DNA from: Paracidovorax avenae
GTDB lineage: Bacteria > Pseudomonadota > Gammaproteobacteria > Burkholderiales > Burkholderiaceae_C
Reading direction: 5' to 3'
Assembly (NCBI RefSeq): GCF_040892545.1
Contig: NZ_CP156079.1
Coordinates: 4,313,501 to 4,377,500 of the forward strand
DNA length: 64,000 bases
Made by a program: the position numbers and the translations under genes
Part shown: in pieces, positions 18,601 through 25,249 of the stretch
Layout of the letters: every line of letters begins with the position of its first letter
How positions within the stretch are numbered: position 1 is the first letter of the stretch
The notes under the pieces: generated by a model
What the model was told of the DNA's origin: nothing
The model's database searches: none
What the model saw: the letters and a program-made list of their open reading frames with translations, nothing else

Positions 18601-18857
18601 TTGGACGAATGCTTGAGTTGCATATAGCGGATCGACGCTGCCGCTACGACGTCCTCACTCCCGTAATACAAGCCGACGTCGATGACCTCGTCGCCCACGC
18701 TCGTGGATGAGTCCCCCTCGTCGAGTGACGGTCCTTCGATCGTCACTGACACTAGGCCATCCGTGGAGCTAAGCAGCCATAGGCATTGCCGGGCTGCCCA
18801 TTGGTAGTGAAACTGGTCGCCGCTCCTGGAGGGCCCTACAGAACCTTGCTTCGCCAT
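12603..18857 (-). CDS. Avs3-like antiphage protein: DUF4297/Cap4-type nuclease fused to STAND NTPase
   Basis: 2,084-residue protein. The N-terminal about 240 residues look like a Cap4/DUF4297 dsDNA nuclease: a GxxYQ-like opening (SGDQFHYQWAARQCLWLL), Asp60 in VIDVGLYY, and Gln80-x-Lys82 in RYMQLKHS, i.e. the D...QxK site of restriction-type endonucleases. A STAND NTPase follows, with Walker A HADGGVGKST (about 288-297), Walker B LCIIIDAADNA (about 385) and a downstream arginine-rich winged-helix region. The remaining about 1,400 residues are helical repeats, the usual sensor part. Avs3 proteins of this plan detect phage terminase and degrade DNA; the function here is inferred from architecture. 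GC is lower than in the flanks, suggesting acquisition. ATG at 18857; the Avs3b-like gene follows. Confidence 0.8.
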   Translation of the reverse strand: MAKQGSVGPSRSGDQFHYQWAARQCLWLLSSTDGLVSVTIEGPSLDEGDSSTSVGDEVIDVGLYYGSEDVVAAASIRYMQLKHSSKHAHEPWTASGLKGTIEGFAGRFNKLEASLGLDVLEQKVRFVFLTNRPIAADVLEALADLAAGAAELRHPAIDKLLKRYAASAGSSVQNFFAAFSVEAGEPDLWEQRNLLSQDLGAYLSESDTEAALQLKELVTRRATDEGEKDRSIRLYDVLQALRVSENDLLPAPSLISEPKHILPRAQQPAILTTLLSAQRPVVIHADGGVGKSTLSAHLTRAMPAGSIAILYDCFGDGTYRQALNYRHRYRDALVQIANELAAQQLCLPLIPSHGTDPKQFMRAFVSRLKQAIDLLQANTPQASLCIIIDAADNAYMAAQEIGERAFVHDLINTDMPDGVRFAFTCRSHRQDYLGAPPDAIAIKLESFSKAETATHLRLSYPDATDAEAAEFAFLSSDNPRVQALAMEGTPPIGEMLRALGPTPTTVQHAIGGLLTKAINRLKAEWGPTESNQIDLICKGLAVLRPLVPISILAQIAGVPESAVRTFATEFGRPLFVKESGLHFVDEPAETWFNETFKPDAASLDGFLLKLKPLAATSSYVAAALPQLLLSAGRMDELIALALSNESLPDNPLERRDVELQRLMFALRACLQQGRDVAAAKLALKVGGEVAGETRQIKLIQENTDIASILLAPDRIEEIVSRRTFGGGFHGSHHAYEAVLLAGNADLIPEAASRLRMAGESLNAWSRLPPKRRKQNEIEETDIAELAIGVLRLRGAAEAARFLKGWTPKFVVLRTTKLVAARLADVGDVKQLDELAEHAEGDVWMLLGLATEACQVGHLLPMEPLRHLMGILVDPKVKLPEEDLSWKSGSSVLDGVRCAITQALRRLPRDDEAWAVTLRRYLPVEPPRQFHDFDAERATFVRAYALEAALRGRQIELIDLAPKDVRSEFESQKSTVRGEQASRLEHVTGGVLAWFILAADVACGRVLLNLDHEIELALRQTQSASSRDYQRIFNLEKVAAIEWVQILRNAGTIQPPQIAALLKWVDKSDRLHSRALTMMCRVTARTAGLGDLSLQLSIRAFDWIATSHDDAETRVENLKDLARAIFCVSRSEAAAYFDKAIDIASKIGEEHLSRWTTFLDLTDAAHRQGEPRPRTAYRLARIAELSYKHMARDKYMDWDRLVQGLVGLCPSSSLAILSRWRDRNFGFAGELFPIAVYSLIDHRLLPAMAAVALSGTVSGWKRISDARSAINAESDINKKRLILNIAYRFLRIQTNEAPAWRELKALADSLAMSLPDLDRLLRASKTKAATPPVSTAPAPWTPPHREIQEPDWDAVFSGVDLRNKAAVLAARRSLKKVGHRAYIREFYEQGLRRAALSEIDGYLRAIQADDEFSVYSFMDVIRHLPEPSKRIQSVRSELRKAALSVATKNPNRVGRRGWGHEGPFDGLYAEGIVLEKDVASARIKGYLSQLDTLDAEDLFRLVEPLARCLTSDEADDVLNFGFDLLEDVLEGEDGDGRWNESLEPPTSCVETLAGYLWAGLARPSTTERWEHAHCVRICLELDWQPLLSALAARALNADPQPFVDRGLMFYEWHARQWLCLALARGAMDAPRAVMPFLAFLDAAAKEPHVVIRHFATDTLRRLNEVSALPKQLLDIANRANQPGLPTQIFDRGEYGVFDDQPSSSETIDDNDKYFFGIDIGPYWFAPLGRVFGLSEHSIEWRAMAVLRGRLSLGHRGHDDQRYKRGLFRGNVTTHSHGSMPEVEDSVVYQSYHAMMLVAGNLLETKPVRRRVDEEENPFDDWLSEQLLTRTDNRWLAERRDPEILKEVPTSSERSDASWSWQVSRQYLDDQLTTDDGMTALWGHWTATESADGETVSVGSVLVPSRHAATLLAALQTSPDPGEIYIPDADHIDYGEKVDAPELRMSGWVATGRDSLRLDEFDPWAGTISSPGPRPCQEILDLLTLTTDPDARSWTLPDGGTLRSETWSRSTGYGQERGILTGTRLSADNKFISALLQVRPNSSLIVRVIVRRKPPKDETGKDDYSFYNYPYNRYYLIGHDGITRSL

Positions 18858-19189
18858 AGCTTTGGCGCTCCCTGTATCAGTCTATTCGCGGAGCTTACAG
18901 CCCCCGGCTGTCGTCGGCGGATATGTTTGGGGTCGGCTCCTTACATCGAACGCTGTAGGGCCGCTTTCGTGCGTCGAGTTTGGCAAAGTGAAGGGCGGCA
19001 TTCGCTGCAAAGGCGACGCCTGCAGGCCAATGTCCACGGTCGGAAGGAGCGATCTCAGCCGCTTGCTGGTGCGTTGGTAGCTAACGGAGCTCAACTAGGG
19101 AGCATGGCGCCCTTCTCTTTCGGTGAGACAGTTGCTGACCGAAACCTGTTTGCATCAGAGTTTTTGCTGTCTGCTTCAACGCAAATAGC
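18858..19189. other. Upstream region of the Avs-like operon
   Basis: About 330 bp between the defence operon and the next gene, both on the minus strand. It must carry the promoter of the operon. Short frames exist on both strands but show no domain, good start or coding bias. I see no inverted repeat, integrase or tRNA end that would mark an island boundary. Confidence 0.4.
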
Positions 19190-19227
19190 TTAGCCCCGCA
19201 GGCCCAGCCCACAGCCACCCGCCCGCG

Positions 19228-19776
19228 CTACACGCCAGCACCGCCAACTTTCCTCCGCCAGCAATAGCCCATTACCCACCGTGATCGCCACGGCGCCCCC
19301 CCGAGCACGGGCCACGGGGGCAGTTCCGGTCGCATCCGCCAGCGCCAGTCCAGCACCGTGCCCCTGGCGCCCCCCTCCGGCACCGCCAGCCACGCCTCCA
19401 GCGCCGGCTGGCAGAGCAGCAGGACGCCCGCCAGGGGCAGGATCTCCATGAAGCTGTGGACCATCTGCTCCAGCGGGGTGATGGTGCGCGCGGGCGCGAC
19501 CATGCGCAGTTCCAGCCAGGTGGCGGCCTCGTGCAGCAGCCACATGGCCAGCAGGAAGGCCACGAGCCCGGCGGTGGGCTCGAGCAGCAGGGCTGCCAGG
19601 ACGGCGGCGCCCATCTGCAGGAACAGCGCCCAGTGGAAGGCCGATTCCGCGAGGCCGGTGGTGGTCGCTTCGATGCGGGTGCGCCGGTGGCACCACCAGT
19701 CCGCCGCGCCCGCGGCGATCCACAAGGCCATCAGGATGCCGAAGGGGAGCAGGGCCGCTGGCTGTTGTGGGTTCAT
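19228..19776 (-). CDS. Multi-pass membrane protein with a probable C-terminal frameshift
   Basis: 182 residues as read, with about four hydrophobic helices and conserved-looking polar spots inside them (ADWWCHRR, AESAFHW, LLHEAATWLE, HSFMEILPLAG). I do not recognise the family. The last about 30 residues turn into basic low-complexity sequence (APWRSRWVMGYCWRRKVGG) after a run of seven G on the minus strand (19296-19302). One extra G would switch to another frame giving a sensible hydrophobic end (GGAVAITVGNGLLLAEE, SWRCWRV), stopping at 19190 for about 195 residues. So this is either a phase-variable or decayed gene, or a sequencing error. Confidence 0.7.
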   Translation of the reverse strand: MNPQQPAALLPFGILMALWIAAGAADWWCHRRTRIEATTTGLAESAFHWALFLQMGAAVLAALLLEPTAGLVAFLLAMWLLHEAATWLELRMVAPARTITPLEQMVHSFMEILPLAGVLLLCQPALEAWLAVPEGGARGTVLDWRWRMRPELPPWPVLGGAPWRSRWVMGYCWRRKVGGAGV

Positions 19777-19846
19777 TGGATCCGTGCGGCCGGGCCGGGC
19801 GGTCCCGGAGCCGATCTCGGTCCCAGTGCGGGTGCCGGCACCGGTG

Positions 19847-20092
19847 TCAACGCTTCGTCGCCTTCGGATCTTCCGCCGCCCCCTCGTCGGCGGAAACGGA
19901 TTTGGTGCTGACGACGGATACCGGATCGCTCGCGGGGAAGGTCTCTTCCACGGCGCTGTCGAGCGTGTCTTCCTCGACGGCCTGCACCTGCAGTCCGCCG
20001 GCCGCGCTGTCGGTGCTGGCGCCAGGGGCGGGAGAGGGATGGGCGTCGGCCGTCGGGAAAGGCCAGGGGGTGCGGGGGGTCGTGGCGGGCAT
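19847..20092 (-). CDS. Small acidic protein with conserved VEETFPASDP motif
   Basis: 81 residues, strongly acidic and Ala/Ser-rich, no membrane segment or signal peptide. The core LDSAVEETFPASDPVSV is a motif I know from many short uncharacterised proteins in Burkholderiales and other proteobacteria (D-x-x-x-E-x-[TS]-F-P-A-S-D-P). The start at 20092 has a ribosome site (GCAAGGAGCGACC) just upstream. It sits between the frameshifted membrane gene and the PPTase gene and is probably unrelated to siderophore synthesis. Function unknown. Confidence 0.75.
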   Translation of the reverse strand: MPATTPRTPWPFPTADAHPSPAPGASTDSAAGGLQVQAVEEDTLDSAVEETFPASDPVSVVSTKSVSADEGAAEDPKATKR

Positions 20093-20219
20093 GGTCGCTC
20101 CTTGCTGCAAATTTGCCGATGCGCCTTCCCTCCCCCGGCATGGCGGGCAGGGCCGGCCCGGAGCGGGAGGCTCCTGCCAGGGGACGCGGCAAACGGTGTG
20201 CCCGCTCAGCGGGGCGTGC

Positions 20220-20945
20220 CTATCCCGCTTCGGCCCAGGCCAGGGCGGCGGCGTAGTCGGGTGGCGCGGCGAGCACGCAGGCCTGTACGGCCGAGTCCTG
20301 CAACGGGCCTTCCAGTACCACGCCCACCCCACCGGCCTCCCGCCGCTCCACGCAGACGTGCGGCAGGTGCTCGGCCACGCCGAGCCCCAGGCACTTGAGG
20401 ACCGCTTCCTTCACGGTCCAGAGCGTAGGGAAATCCGGCCGTGCGGCGTGCGGCGCGGCCCGCTCGCGGGGGGACAGCACCAGGGATTCGAGCGCGGCCG
20501 GGTCCGCGAGGCCGTGCGCGCCGAAGGCATCGCAGCGCTCCACGTCCACGCCCACGGCCCAGGGGCCTTCCGCCAGGGCGATGAGCGCGTAGTCGCCGGA
20601 GTGCGAGACGTTGAAATCCAGCCTCTCCCGCACATCCCGCTCCAACGGCCCCGCCAGCGCCGGCCGGCCGTGGGTGCCGGCCGCCAGGGGCACGTCCTGC
20701 GGGGGCAAGCCGAGGCGCACGCCCAGCAGGCGGCGCAGCGCGGCGCGCGTGCAGGCGGAGCGCACGCGGTCGGCGGGCTGGCGCAGGCGCGCAGCGCGGT
20801 CGGCCTCGGCGGGGGAAAGCATGGCCCAGTCGTCCGCGGGGATGGGCGCATCCAGGTGGAGAGGGACACGCCAGGCGCGGAGGGCGGGGGGCACCTCCGG
20901 CGGCAGGGGCCACGGAACGGGCGGGGTCATCGACGATGGCGGCAT
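20220..20945 (-). CDS. Sfp-type 4'-phosphopantetheinyl transferase
   Basis: Transfers phosphopantetheine from CoA to the serine of carrier-protein domains, and is needed to activate all the PCP/ACP domains of the adjacent NRPS/PKS. 241 residues from the ATG at 20945 (an ATG five codons later is equally possible). The family motifs NVSHSGDYALIA, VGVDVER (magnesium ligands) and WTVKEAVLKCLG are all present, near residues 121, 144 and 185. It lies 81 bp downstream of the ornithine hydroxylase gene on the same strand, so it is probably the third gene of the exporter operon. Confidence 0.93.
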   Translation of the reverse strand: MPPSSMTPPVPWPLPPEVPPALRAWRVPLHLDAPIPADDWAMLSPAEADRAARLRQPADRVRSACTRAALRRLLGVRLGLPPQDVPLAAGTHGRPALAGPLERDVRERLDFNVSHSGDYALIALAEGPWAVGVDVERCDAFGAHGLADPAALESLVLSPRERAAPHAARPDFPTLWTVKEAVLKCLGLGVAEHLPHVCVERREAGGVGVVLEGPLQDSAVQACVLAAPPDYAAALAWAEAG

Positions 20946-21026
20946 GGCCCGGATTGTCCGCGTGGCGGGAGGGGCGCGGCGGCCCTGCCCCTGCAAGCAC
21001 GGCAGCAGCGGGCCCGCATGCGGCGC

Positions 21027-22385
21027 TCAGGCCACATGCAGGTGGTGCGTCTCCCGCTCGACGTCGCCTGCGCTGCCGCGTGCCGGGGCGTCCGGGCCGC
21101 GCGTGCGCAGCGGCTCCCGGGCCGGGGGCAGCGCAGCGGCGAGCACCTGGCCGATTTCTCCGGTGCGCACGGCAGTGACGGACAGCAGCGTGTCGCTCAG
21201 GCCGTGGCTGGATTCGCAGGCGCCCTGCAGGAAGATGGCGGGCCGGAAGCCCGGGGCCGTCTGCACGCGGTAGTGACGATCGACAGTGAAGTCGCCCAGG
21301 TAGGGCGCCAGCGGCGCAAGCACGTCGCGGTGGGCGGCGCGTTCGTAGCCGGTGGCCAGCACGGCGGCGTCGTAGCGCACGGTGCTTTCCTCGCCCGATT
21401 CGCGGTCGTGGAAGGTGAAATAGACGCCGGACGCATCGGCGCGGGCGGCACGCACTTCGTGCTGGCGCAGCATGCGCAGGCGCCGGCCGCCGGTCACGCG
21501 CTGCTCGTAGAAGGTCTTGAAGACCTGCTGGATCAGCTCCAGGTCGGCCACGGCGTAGTTGGTGTGGGCGTATTCGCGCAGCAGCGATTCGCGCTCCGGG
21601 GCGGAGCGGCCGAACATGTAGTCGGTGAAGTCGGCGTTGAAGATTTCGTTGACGAAGGGGCTGTCGTCGGAGGGGCGGATGGCGCGGGCGCGCATCACCC
21701 AGTCCACCTCGGGCGCATGGGCTCGGCCCTGCAGGTCCATGAAGATTTCCGCGGCGCTCTGGCCGGCCCCGATCAGGGCGATGCTGCGCGCCGCACCCTG
21801 GCGGGCGATGTCGCGCAGGTAGGTGCTGGAGTGGAAGACGCGCGGGTCGCCCTGCAGGCCCCGGAACACCTCGGGAATGCGCGCGGTGCCGCCCACGCCG
21901 ACGATGAGGTTGCGCGCCAGGCGCTCCTGCACGCGGCCGGCCGCATTGCGCGAACGCACGCGCAGCTGCTCGACGGTGCCGTCCGGGCCGGGCTCCGGCA
22001 GGACCTCGAACACCTCTTCGCCGTAGGCGCACTGGCCCTCGAACTGGCGCGCGGCCCAGCCCAGGTAGTCGTTGAATTCGTGGCGGCTGGGATAGAAGCT
22101 CTTGAGGTTGATGAAGTCCTGCAGCCGGCCCTGCTCGTGCAGGTAGTTGAGGAAGGTGAAGCGGCTTTGCGGATTGCGCAGCGTGGCGAGGTCCTTGAGG
22201 AAGGAAATCTGCATGTGCGCGTGGTCCAGCAGCATGTGCGGATGCCACGCGAAGGCCGGCTGGCGCTCGATGAAGAAGGCCTGGGGCGCGCGGCCGTGGG
22301 TGCCGCGGTGCTCTTCGAGCGCGATGGCCAGCCCCACGTTGGAGGGGCCGAAGCCGATACCGATCAGGTCATGGATGTGCTGCAT
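21027..22385 (-). CDS. L-ornithine N5-monooxygenase (PvdA/OrbD family)
   Basis: Flavin monooxygenase that hydroxylates the side-chain nitrogen of ornithine (less likely lysine) with NADPH and O2, the first step to a hydroxamate. 452 residues, the normal length. FAD motif GIGFGPSNVGLAIAL at 9-23; substrate/FAD region MQISFLKDLATLRNPQSRFTF; NADPH motif GAGQSAAEIF near 212; ATGY signature near 350; C-terminal SHGLSDTLLSVTAVR. An excellent ribosome site (AAAGGAG) precedes the ATG. It lies 66 bp behind the exporter gene, in the transcription unit headed by the promoter motif at 24207. Product goes to the formyl- or acetyltransferase encoded at 25250-27234. Confidence 0.96.
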   Translation of the reverse strand: MQHIHDLIGIGFGPSNVGLAIALEEHRGTHGRAPQAFFIERQPAFAWHPHMLLDHAHMQISFLKDLATLRNPQSRFTFLNYLHEQGRLQDFINLKSFYPSRHEFNDYLGWAARQFEGQCAYGEEVFEVLPEPGPDGTVEQLRVRSRNAAGRVQERLARNLIVGVGGTARIPEVFRGLQGDPRVFHSSTYLRDIARQGAARSIALIGAGQSAAEIFMDLQGRAHAPEVDWVMRARAIRPSDDSPFVNEIFNADFTDYMFGRSAPERESLLREYAHTNYAVADLELIQQVFKTFYEQRVTGGRRLRMLRQHEVRAARADASGVYFTFHDRESGEESTVRYDAAVLATGYERAAHRDVLAPLAPYLGDFTVDRHYRVQTAPGFRPAIFLQGACESSHGLSDTLLSVTAVRTGEIGQVLAAALPPAREPLRTRGPDAPARGSAGDVERETHHLHVA

Positions 22386-22451
22386 GGGATGACAACTCCT
22401 TTGAAAAAGGGACGGGCCGGCCGGCTCGCGGCCGCACCGGGATTCGGACGG

Positions 22452-24146
22452 TCAGGCGGCCAGGGTTTCGCGGCCGGCGCGCACGCGGTTGTCGGCGATG
22501 CGGCCCGCGCTCATGTGGACGACGCGGTCGGCCAGGTGGAAGTAGCGGTCGTCGTGGGAGATCACGACCAGCAGGTGTCCCTTGGCGCGCAACTCGGGCA
22601 GCAGCTCGGTGTAGAAGAGGTGGCGGAAGGCCGGATCCTGGTCCGCGGCCCACTCGTCGAACACCATGACCGGGCGGCCTTCGAGGTAGGCATGCACCAG
22701 CGCGAGGCGCTTGCGCTGGCCGGTGGAGAGGTCCACGGTGCTGAAGGCGCCGTCCCGGATGCTCACCTTGTGGGCGATCTCCAGGCGCTCCAGGTAGGGG
22801 CGCGCGGCCTCGGGCAGGGCCGCCATGCCCGCCCCACCCTCGCCTGCGCCGGCCAGGTCCTCGAAGAGGTAGAAGTCCGAGAGCACGGTGGTGAAGAGCT
22901 GGCGGTAGTCGTCGCGCGACTCGGCGGTGACGGCCACGCCGTCGATCAGCAACTCGCCCTCCTGCGGGGCATACAGGCCCAGCAGCAGCTTGATGAGGGT
23001 GGTCTTGCCCGAGCCGTTGTCGCCCACGATGAAGACCATTTCGCCGCGGCGCAGCTCCAGGTCCACGGGGCCGAGCGCGAAGGGCTCGCCGCCGTCGGCA
23101 GGCGCCTCGAAGGCGTAGCGCACGCCCTGCAGCGAGATGCCTTCGTGCAGCACGGGGGCGGGGGCCGGGCGGTCCTGGTGCAGGTGGGGTTCCGGCGTGG
23201 CGAAGCGCGCCGACAGGTCGGCGATGCGCAGGAAGGCCACCTTGGCGCGGCCCATGTGCGGCAGCGTGGCGGCGATCTGGTCGATGGGCCCCTTGAGGAA
23301 AAGCAGCACCAGCGCGAAGCCGCTGAGCACCGCCGGCTCGGTGGGCTGGAAGGCGGCCCAGCCGAGGATCATGGCGATGAGCAGGAAGAACAGCGCGGAG
23401 CCGAAGGCGGTGGCGGTGACGTAGGTGTTGATGGCGCGGCCGTTGACCTGGCGGATCTGGGCCACGATGCGCTCCACCTGGCCGTCCAGCATGCGGGCGC
23501 GGCGCTCGCGGTGCATGCGCAGTTCCTTGGCGCCTTCGCTGATGGCGCGGTAGGCCTTGTGCAGGCTGTCTTCGTGCTCGCGGGCCTTCCAGAAGCCTTT
23601 CTCGGCCCGCGTCTGGGCCACCACCTGCAGGCTGGCGCCGATGGCCAGCGCCAGCACCACCAGCCCGAAGAGCGGCAGGGACAGCCAGGCCATGTACACG
23701 AGGCAGCCCAGCATCACGGCCGAGGCGATGAGCGCGGACGACAGCACGAAGGCCGCGTCGCTGATCATGTCCACGTCCTGCGACAGCACGGGCATCAGGC
23801 GGTGGGTGCGGTAGCGTTCCAGCGCGTCGATGGGGGCCGACAGGATTTTCTGGGCCAGGCCGACGCGCACCTGCGCCACCAGTTTCTGGCCGACGTAGTT
23901 GGTGGACACATCGGCCACCAGGCGCCCGAAGAGCGCCGCGGCGCACAGGGCCACGAAGGTCCACAGCAGGCCGCCGGACATGCCGCCGTCGCGGTGCAGC
24001 ACTTCGTTGACCGTGCGCAGCAGCAGCACGGTGGCGATGCCGGCGGCGAGGCCGCATACCGTGGAGAGTGCGATCCACGGAAGGAAGGGCCGGAGGAGCC
24101 GCGCCACCTCGGAAGCCGGGGCACGCGGAGCGGGGGCTGCAGTCAT
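22452..24146 (-). CDS. Cyclic-peptide/siderophore ABC exporter (PvdE-like)
   Basis: 564-residue fused membrane-plus-ATPase protein of the PvdE/SyrD family, which moves siderophore precursors or products across the inner membrane. About six helices lie within residues 15-300. The ATPase follows, with Walker A VGDNGSGKTTLIK near 375, signature LSTGQRKRL and Walker B VMVFDEWAADQDP. I start at the ATG at 24146; the frame is open far upstream, but that part has no membrane-protein character and overlaps the divergent promoters. First gene of an operon with ornithine hydroxylase and PPTase, preceded by the TGAACA-N15-CGTC element. Confidence 0.94.
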   Translation of the reverse strand: MTAAPAPRAPASEVARLLRPFLPWIALSTVCGLAAGIATVLLLRTVNEVLHRDGGMSGGLLWTFVALCAAALFGRLVADVSTNYVGQKLVAQVRVGLAQKILSAPIDALERYRTHRLMPVLSQDVDMISDAAFVLSSALIASAVMLGCLVYMAWLSLPLFGLVVLALAIGASLQVVAQTRAEKGFWKAREHEDSLHKAYRAISEGAKELRMHRERRARMLDGQVERIVAQIRQVNGRAINTYVTATAFGSALFFLLIAMILGWAAFQPTEPAVLSGFALVLLFLKGPIDQIAATLPHMGRAKVAFLRIADLSARFATPEPHLHQDRPAPAPVLHEGISLQGVRYAFEAPADGGEPFALGPVDLELRRGEMVFIVGDNGSGKTTLIKLLLGLYAPQEGELLIDGVAVTAESRDDYRQLFTTVLSDFYLFEDLAGAGEGGAGMAALPEAARPYLERLEIAHKVSIRDGAFSTVDLSTGQRKRLALVHAYLEGRPVMVFDEWAADQDPAFRHLFYTELLPELRAKGHLLVVISHDDRYFHLADRVVHMSAGRIADNRVRAGRETLAA

Positions 24147-24206
24147 GCGCAAGATCTCTTTCCGCCCGTCGAGGGCTGGGTTGCAAGGCGGGACGCCTGC
24201 TCCAAA

Positions 24207-24231
24207 GACGCTGCGGGCGCGGGGATGTTCA
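24207..24231 (-). promoter_or_regulatory. Putative iron-starvation sigma promoter of the exporter operon
   Basis: Minus strand TGAACA, 15 bp, CGTC (read as -35 TGAA and -10 CGTC with 17 bp between), 60 bp upstream of the exporter ATG. The spacing and the -10 match the TAAA-N17-CGTC type known for OrbS/PvdS-like sigma factors. One of three identical-spacing copies in the window. Confidence 0.7.
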
Positions 24232-24268
24232 TGCGCAGGGGGTTCCACGCCGCTGCGCGGAGGGCGGA

Positions 24269-24293
24269 TGAACAAGCGCCGCGCTGGATCGTC
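24269..24293 (+). promoter_or_regulatory. Putative iron-starvation sigma promoter of the fhuF-receptor operon
   Basis: Plus strand TGAACA, 15 bp, CGTC, 55 bp upstream of the fhuF-like ATG. Same bases and same spacing as the copies at 24207-24231 and 57276-57300. Confidence 0.7.
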
Positions 24294-24348
24294 ACCTTGG
24301 AATGCACTGCGCCTTCGCGCCCCTCTTACTCCCCGTCCGCCAAGCGCC

Positions 24349-25164
24349 ATGATCGATTTGCTGCGGCCGCTTTTTCCCGGCGCGCTCGCGCCGCTCGCGC
24401 AGCGGCTGCATGCCGGGCCTGCGCCCGGGGGCGCGTGGCCGGGGGCGCGGCTGCTCGAGCCGCTGCAGCTGGAAGACCTGTTGCGCCGGTACGCCGCCGC
24501 GGTGTGGGGGTTGCAGGGGCCTGCGGCGAAGGACCTGCGCGCGGCCGCCTCCGCCTGGGTGCTGGACACCCTGGGCGTGCTGGTGCCGCCGGTGGCCGCC
24601 GCCGCGAGCGTGCTGGGGCATGTGTTTCCCGTGGGCCTGGAGGAGTTGCAGCTGGACCTGGGCCCGGACGGGCGGGTGCGCGGCATCCACCTGGGCGGCA
24701 TCGGCACCGCACTGCCGGGCGCCCCCGCCGCGCAGCGCTATGCGCCGCTGGTCTGGCAGCACTGGGCCCCCCTGTTCACGGCCCTGGAGCAGGTGGCGCG
24801 CGTGCCGCAGAAGGTGCTGTGGAGCAATGCGGCGCGGCACCTGGAAGCGGTGCTGGAGCAGGCGGTGCGGCTCGCGCCGCACCATCCCGCGATCGTTCAG
24901 GACGCCGCCGACCTGCTGCAGGCGCTCCTATGGCCCGATGCCGGCGGGCCGCGCGCCAATCCGCTGTGCCGCCCGCGCCGGGTGGTGGCGATGGCCACCG
25001 CGCAGGGCACCGAATCCGTGGCGCTGCACCGCGAGTGCTGCCTGTACTACCGCCTGCCGGGCGAAGGCTATTGCGGCCGCTGCCCGCTGGACCCGCGGCA
25101 CCGCGCACCGCCTGCCGGGCGAAAGCCGGATGCCTGCGCCGGCGCGCCGGCCGCCCCGGGCTGA
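24349..25164 (+). CDS. FhuF-family siderophore-iron reductase
   Basis: Cytoplasmic iron-sulfur protein thought to reduce the ferric siderophore so that iron is released. 271 residues from the ATG at 24349. The hallmark C-terminal [2Fe-2S] ligands are present as Cys230-Cys231-x10-Cys242-x2-Cys245 (ECCLYYRLPGEGYCGRCPL), with a typical VPQKVLWSN segment in the middle. It is the first gene of the plus-strand unit fhuF-formyltransferase-acetyltransferase-receptor and is preceded by the sigma promoter motif. The open frame extends far upstream but overlaps the promoters. Confidence 0.93.
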   Translation: MIDLLRPLFPGALAPLAQRLHAGPAPGGAWPGARLLEPLQLEDLLRRYAAAVWGLQGPAAKDLRAAASAWVLDTLGVLVPPVAAAASVLGHVFPVGLEELQLDLGPDGRVRGIHLGGIGTALPGAPAAQRYAPLVWQHWAPLFTALEQVARVPQKVLWSNAARHLEAVLEQAVRLAPHHPAIVQDAADLLQALLWPDAGGPRANPLCRPRRVVAMATAQGTESVALHRECCLYYRLPGEGYCGRCPLDPRHRAPPAGRKPDACAGAPAAPG

Positions 25165-25249
25165 AGCGGCCTGCACGCACCCACCGCCGCGGCGCTGCGC
25201 GAACCCGCCCCGTTTCCAGAACGTTCCGACCTCCAACCCCTGCCCTTCC

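Larger units (their letters stand above)
24147..24348. other. Divergent control region between exporter and fhuF operons
   Basis: About 200 bp holding two back-to-back copies of the putative sigma-factor promoter, one for each strand (listed separately), about 37 bp apart. No other motif is evident; in particular I see no Fur box here, which suggests that iron acts only through the sigma factor. Confidence 0.6.

Noticed and set aside
10000..19190. Defined genomic island with attachment sites
   Set aside because: GC drops and content is accessory, but I found no integrase, tRNA end or matching direct repeats at the edges.
18786..19193. 135-codon plus-strand frame upstream of the Avs operon
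   Set aside because: Overlaps the start of the large gene on the other strand and has no coding signature.
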